Positions 61,812-64,000 of a DNA stretch of 64,000 bases are shown here, piece after piece. The notes below the pieces were generated by a model. That model was given only the letters and a program-made list of their open reading frames with translations. It was not told the DNA's origin and ran no database searches. Where the stretch lies: assembly GCA_023393165.1 (NCBI GenBank), contig JAEWMJ010000002.1, positions 62,001 through 126,000 on the forward strand, in the 5' to 3' direction. Each line of letters starts with the position of its first letter. Positions within the stretch are counted from its first letter, which is position 1. Origin of the DNA: Bacillota bacterium (GTDB lineage Bacteria > Bacillota > Clostridia > Christensenellales > Christensenellaceae). Made by a program: the position numbers and the translations under genes.

Positions 61812-63791
61812 TTATTTCTTGCATACAGCCATTGCTTTTGCAACAACATTTTCCACGGTGAACCCGAATTCGCGGAAAAGTATGTTTGCGGGAGCGGAAG
61901 CGCCGAAGTGGTCGATTGTCACAGTGTCTCCGTCCAGGCCGACATATTTGCCCCAGCCGAAGGACGAAGCCGCTTCCACAGCCACTCTTGCCTTGATTCC
62001 CGACGGCAGCACGCTTTCCTTGTATTCCGCGCTCTGCTCGTCAAACAGTTCCGTGCAGGGCATGCTGACCACTCTTGCAGGAATGCCTTTTGCAGCCAGT
62101 TCATCATAAGCCTTTACGCACAGTTCAACTTCGCTGCCCGTCCCGATCAGAATAACCTTCGGATCTTTGCTGTCTTTCAGTATGTATCCGCCGCGCAGCG
62201 CGCTCTTACCCGTTTCTTCATACAGGGGAAGAGTCTGTCTTGTTAAGGCGATGCAGGTCGGTTTGGTTCCGGTCATTGCGATCTGGTATGCCGCAGCCGT
62301 TTCTTTGGAATCCGCCGGACGGAAGGTATAGGAATCCGGAATGGAACGGAGCATTGCCATCTGTTCGATAGGCTCGTGCGTGGGGCCGTCTTCGCCAACG
62401 CCGATGGAATCGTGCGTCAGGATATATGTTACCGGCAGCTTCATGAGCGCGGACAGGCGCAGCGCAGCCTTCAAATAGTCGCTGAACACCATGAACGTCG
62501 CGCAGTAGGCGTGCAGGCCGCCGTGCAGCGCAATACCGTTGGAAATGGCAGCCATCGCAAATTCGCGTATACCAAAGTGAATATTCGTACCCGTTCGGTC
62601 ATTTACCGAGAAATATTCCCGTCCCTTCATCAGGGAGTTATTGGAAGGCGCAAGGTCTGCGCTTCCGCCCATCAGGCCGGGCAATTTGGCAGCCAGCCTG
62701 TTTAAGATCTCGCCGGAAGACTGGCGGGTAGCCAGCGGTTTTTCAAATTTCCAATAGTTTTCGTCGTCAAATATCGCCTGCGGGACCGGCGCAAAATATT
62801 CTTTATACTGCTTTGCAAGCTCCGGATATTTCGCAGAATAGTCCGCAAACACTTTGTTCCATTGATCCTCATTCGCGGCAAATGCTTTCTGCAGATCGCT
62901 GATGTAATCCTTAACTTCGCCGGGAACATGGAAAGCTTCCTGGCTTTCCCATCCCAGGTTGGCTTTCATTGCGGCGATGTTTTCATCGCCCAGCGGAGAC
63001 CCGTGGCATTTTGCGCTGCCCTGTACCGCGGGGCAGCCATATCCGATCGCAGTATTGACGATAATCAGGGAAGGTTTGGATTTTTCCTTTTTGGCCTCGG
63101 AAATCGCCTTATCGATGGCAGCCAGGTCCGTATTGCCTTCCGCAACCTCCAGCACCTGCCATCCGTATGCCTGATAACGCATCTTCACGTCTTCCGTGAA
63201 CGCATCTTCCGTGCTTCCCTCTATCGTAATCTTGTTTCTGTCGTAAAGAACTATGATCTTTCCTAATTGAAGATGTCCTGCGAGAGAACTCGCTTCGCCG
63301 GAAACGCCTTCCTGCAGGCAGCCGTCGCCGCTCAGAACGTATGTGTAATGGTCAACAACATCAAATCCGGGTTTGTTGAACACGCCGGCCAGATGGGCTT
63401 CGGCCATGGCAAATCCTACGGACATTGCGATTCCCTGGCCCAGAGGTCCGGTTGTGGTTTCCACGCCGGGCGTATGCCTGTACTCCGGATGTCCGGGTGT
63501 TTTGGAATTCCATTGCCTGAAGTTTTGCAGATCGTCTGCGGATATGCCGTATCCAAACAAATGAAGCAGCGAATAGAGCAGCATGGAGCCATGCCCCGCC
63601 GACAGTATAAACCGGTCCCTGTTGTCCCATTTCGGGTTTTGGGGATTGTGTTTTAAATGCTTGGAAAAAAGTGTGAACGCCATGGGCGCCGCGCCCAGCG
63701 GCAGTCCGGGGTGGCCCGAATTAGCCTTCTGGATACCTTCTGCCGATAAAATACGAATCGTATTTATAGCAAGCATGTCTTTGTTTAACAT
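61812..63791 (-). CDS. tkt: Transketolase
   Basis: A 659-aa TPP enzyme transferring two-carbon units in the non-oxidative pentose phosphate pathway. N-terminal [31 protein letters not shown], the TPP/Mg motif [13 protein letters not shown]...[10 protein letters not shown], then the pyrimidine domain with [17 protein letters not shown] and a C-terminal domain ending in [12 protein letters not shown]. Full length, one chain. GGAGGG precedes the ATG. Confidence 0.96.
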   Translation of the reverse strand: MLNKDMLAINTIRILSAEGIQKANSGHPGLPLGAAPMAFTLFSKHLKHNPQNPKWDNRDRFILSAGHGSMLLYSLLHLFGYGISADDLQNFRQWNSKTPGHPEYRHTPGVETTTGPLGQGIAMSVGFAMAEAHLAGVFNKPGFDVVDHYTYVLSGDGCLQEGVSGEASSLAGHLQLGKIIVLYDRNKITIEGSTEDAFTEDVKMRYQAYGWQVLEVAEGNTDLAAIDKAISEAKKEKSKPSLIIVNTAIGYGCPAVQGSAKCHGSPLGDENIAAMKANLGWESQEAFHVPGEVKDYISDLQKAFAANEDQWNKVFADYSAKYPELAKQYKEYFAPVPQAIFDDENYWKFEKPLATRQSSGEILNRLAAKLPGLMGGSADLAPSNNSLMKGREYFSVNDRTGTNIHFGIREFAMAAISNGIALHGGLHAYCATFMVFSDYLKAALRLSALMKLPVTYILTHDSIGVGEDGPTHEPIEQMAMLRSIPDSYTFRPADSKETAAAYQIAMTGTKPTCIALTRQTLPLYEETGKSALRGGYILKDSKDPKVILIGTGSEVELCVKAYDELAAKGIPARVVSMPCTELFDEQSAEYKESVLPSGIKARVAVEAASSFGWGKYVGLDGDTVTIDHFGASAPANILFREFGFTVENVVAKAMAVCKK

Positions 63792-63814
63792 TAGTAATTC
63801 CCTCCAATTGTATA

Positions 63815-64000
63815 TTAAAATTTGTTTCTGTCTCCAAATTTTGTGTTTCCTTTTTTGGCTGGCGGGTGCGGGGCCGAACTTATTGGCTTGCGAGCCGCTT
63901 TCGGCGGCTGCACGTCTTTGGGAACGTCGTCATGCTTGGATATGGTGCTGTTGAATACGGAAGGCTTGCGCCGCGCGCCATAAGGATTTTGCCTGGGCGC
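63815..64000 (-). CDS. C-terminal end of a gene entering from the right, unknown
   Basis: A minus-strand frame is open from the window edge for 61 codons to TAA at 63815. The visible tail is basic, Pro/Lys/Arg-rich and probably disordered ([20 protein letters not shown], ending FGDRNKF). Tails of this kind end several RNA-binding proteins, but nothing specific can be assigned. It stops 23 bp before the transketolase start, so the two may be co-transcribed. Confidence 0.5.
   Translation of the reverse strand, partial: APRQNPYGARRKPSVFNSTISKHDDVPKDVQPPKAARKPISSAPHPPAKKGNTKFGDRNKF

Overview
The window looks like a chromosomal segment of an anaerobic low-to-middle GC Firmicute of the class Clostridia. 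The support is a pyruvate:ferredoxin oxidoreductase, a DapL-type lysine pathway enzyme, a TPP-riboswitch-controlled ThiW, ANTAR-type antitermination signals at ammonium genes, a YesM/YesN sensor pair, strong AGGAGG ribosome sites and use of TTG and GTG starts. A Christensenella-like relative would fit, but the genus cannot be fixed from this sequence alone.

Layout. 1-3.5 kb: a leftward operon for a phosphonate or organophosphate type ABC importer (binding protein, alkaline-phosphatase-superfamily enzyme, two permeases), preceded by four 11-bp-spaced PhoP-box-like repeats. 3.6-5.7 kb: an AT-rich island with an HD-GYP c-di-GMP phosphodiesterase and a minimal tyrosine recombinase enclosed by two inverted, loxP-like 34-bp sites. 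5.7-12.3 kb: a catabolic or reductive cluster of unknown substrate (KDG-type kinase, isochorismatase-fold hydrolase, old-yellow-enzyme, AraC regulator, fumarate-reductase-like flavoprotein, SDR). 12.4-14.5 kb: TrmO and a two-gene GyrI-like/AraC regulator pair. 14.6-17.2 kb: two P-II proteins around an ammonium transporter, with several terminators that each overlap an ANTAR-type hairpin. 17.5-24 kb: a YhhN protein, tRNA-Thr, IleRS and RarA. 24-31 kb: serC-serA, thiW with its TPP riboswitch, a glycosyltransferase, dapL and a secreted Cna-B-like surface protein. 31.3-43 kb: a seven-gene operon with a CUT2 sugar-type ABC importer, a phosphotriesterase-family enzyme, an ASRT-family small-molecule-binding protein and two M24 'pita-bread' proteins that lack the metal-binding Asp residues; its probable sensor module (membrane-anchored binding protein plus YesM/YesN pair) lies beside it. 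43-49 kb: tRNA-Arg, a broken poly-HAMP chemotaxis receptor, a zinc-ribbon protein, a GrpB-family protein and a sirtuin. 49-54 kb: branched-chain and aromatic amino acid genes (ilvN, leuA, tyrA, hisC) with a MITE-like insertion, a leuA leader ORF, a hidden small membrane ORF and a G-quadruplex motif. 54-64 kb: tag, a zinc phospholipase C-like protein, PFOR, an M28 peptidase lipoprotein, an amino-acid-kinase-fold protein, transketolase and the C-terminal end of one more gene.

The points most worth following are the recombinase with its own inverted sites next to a c-di-GMP gene, the tandem ANTAR antiterminators of amt and glnK, and the ASRT/M24/PTE/CUT2 operon, whose substrate and chemistry I cannot name. 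No CRISPR array, rRNA, prophage or plasmid origin was seen.
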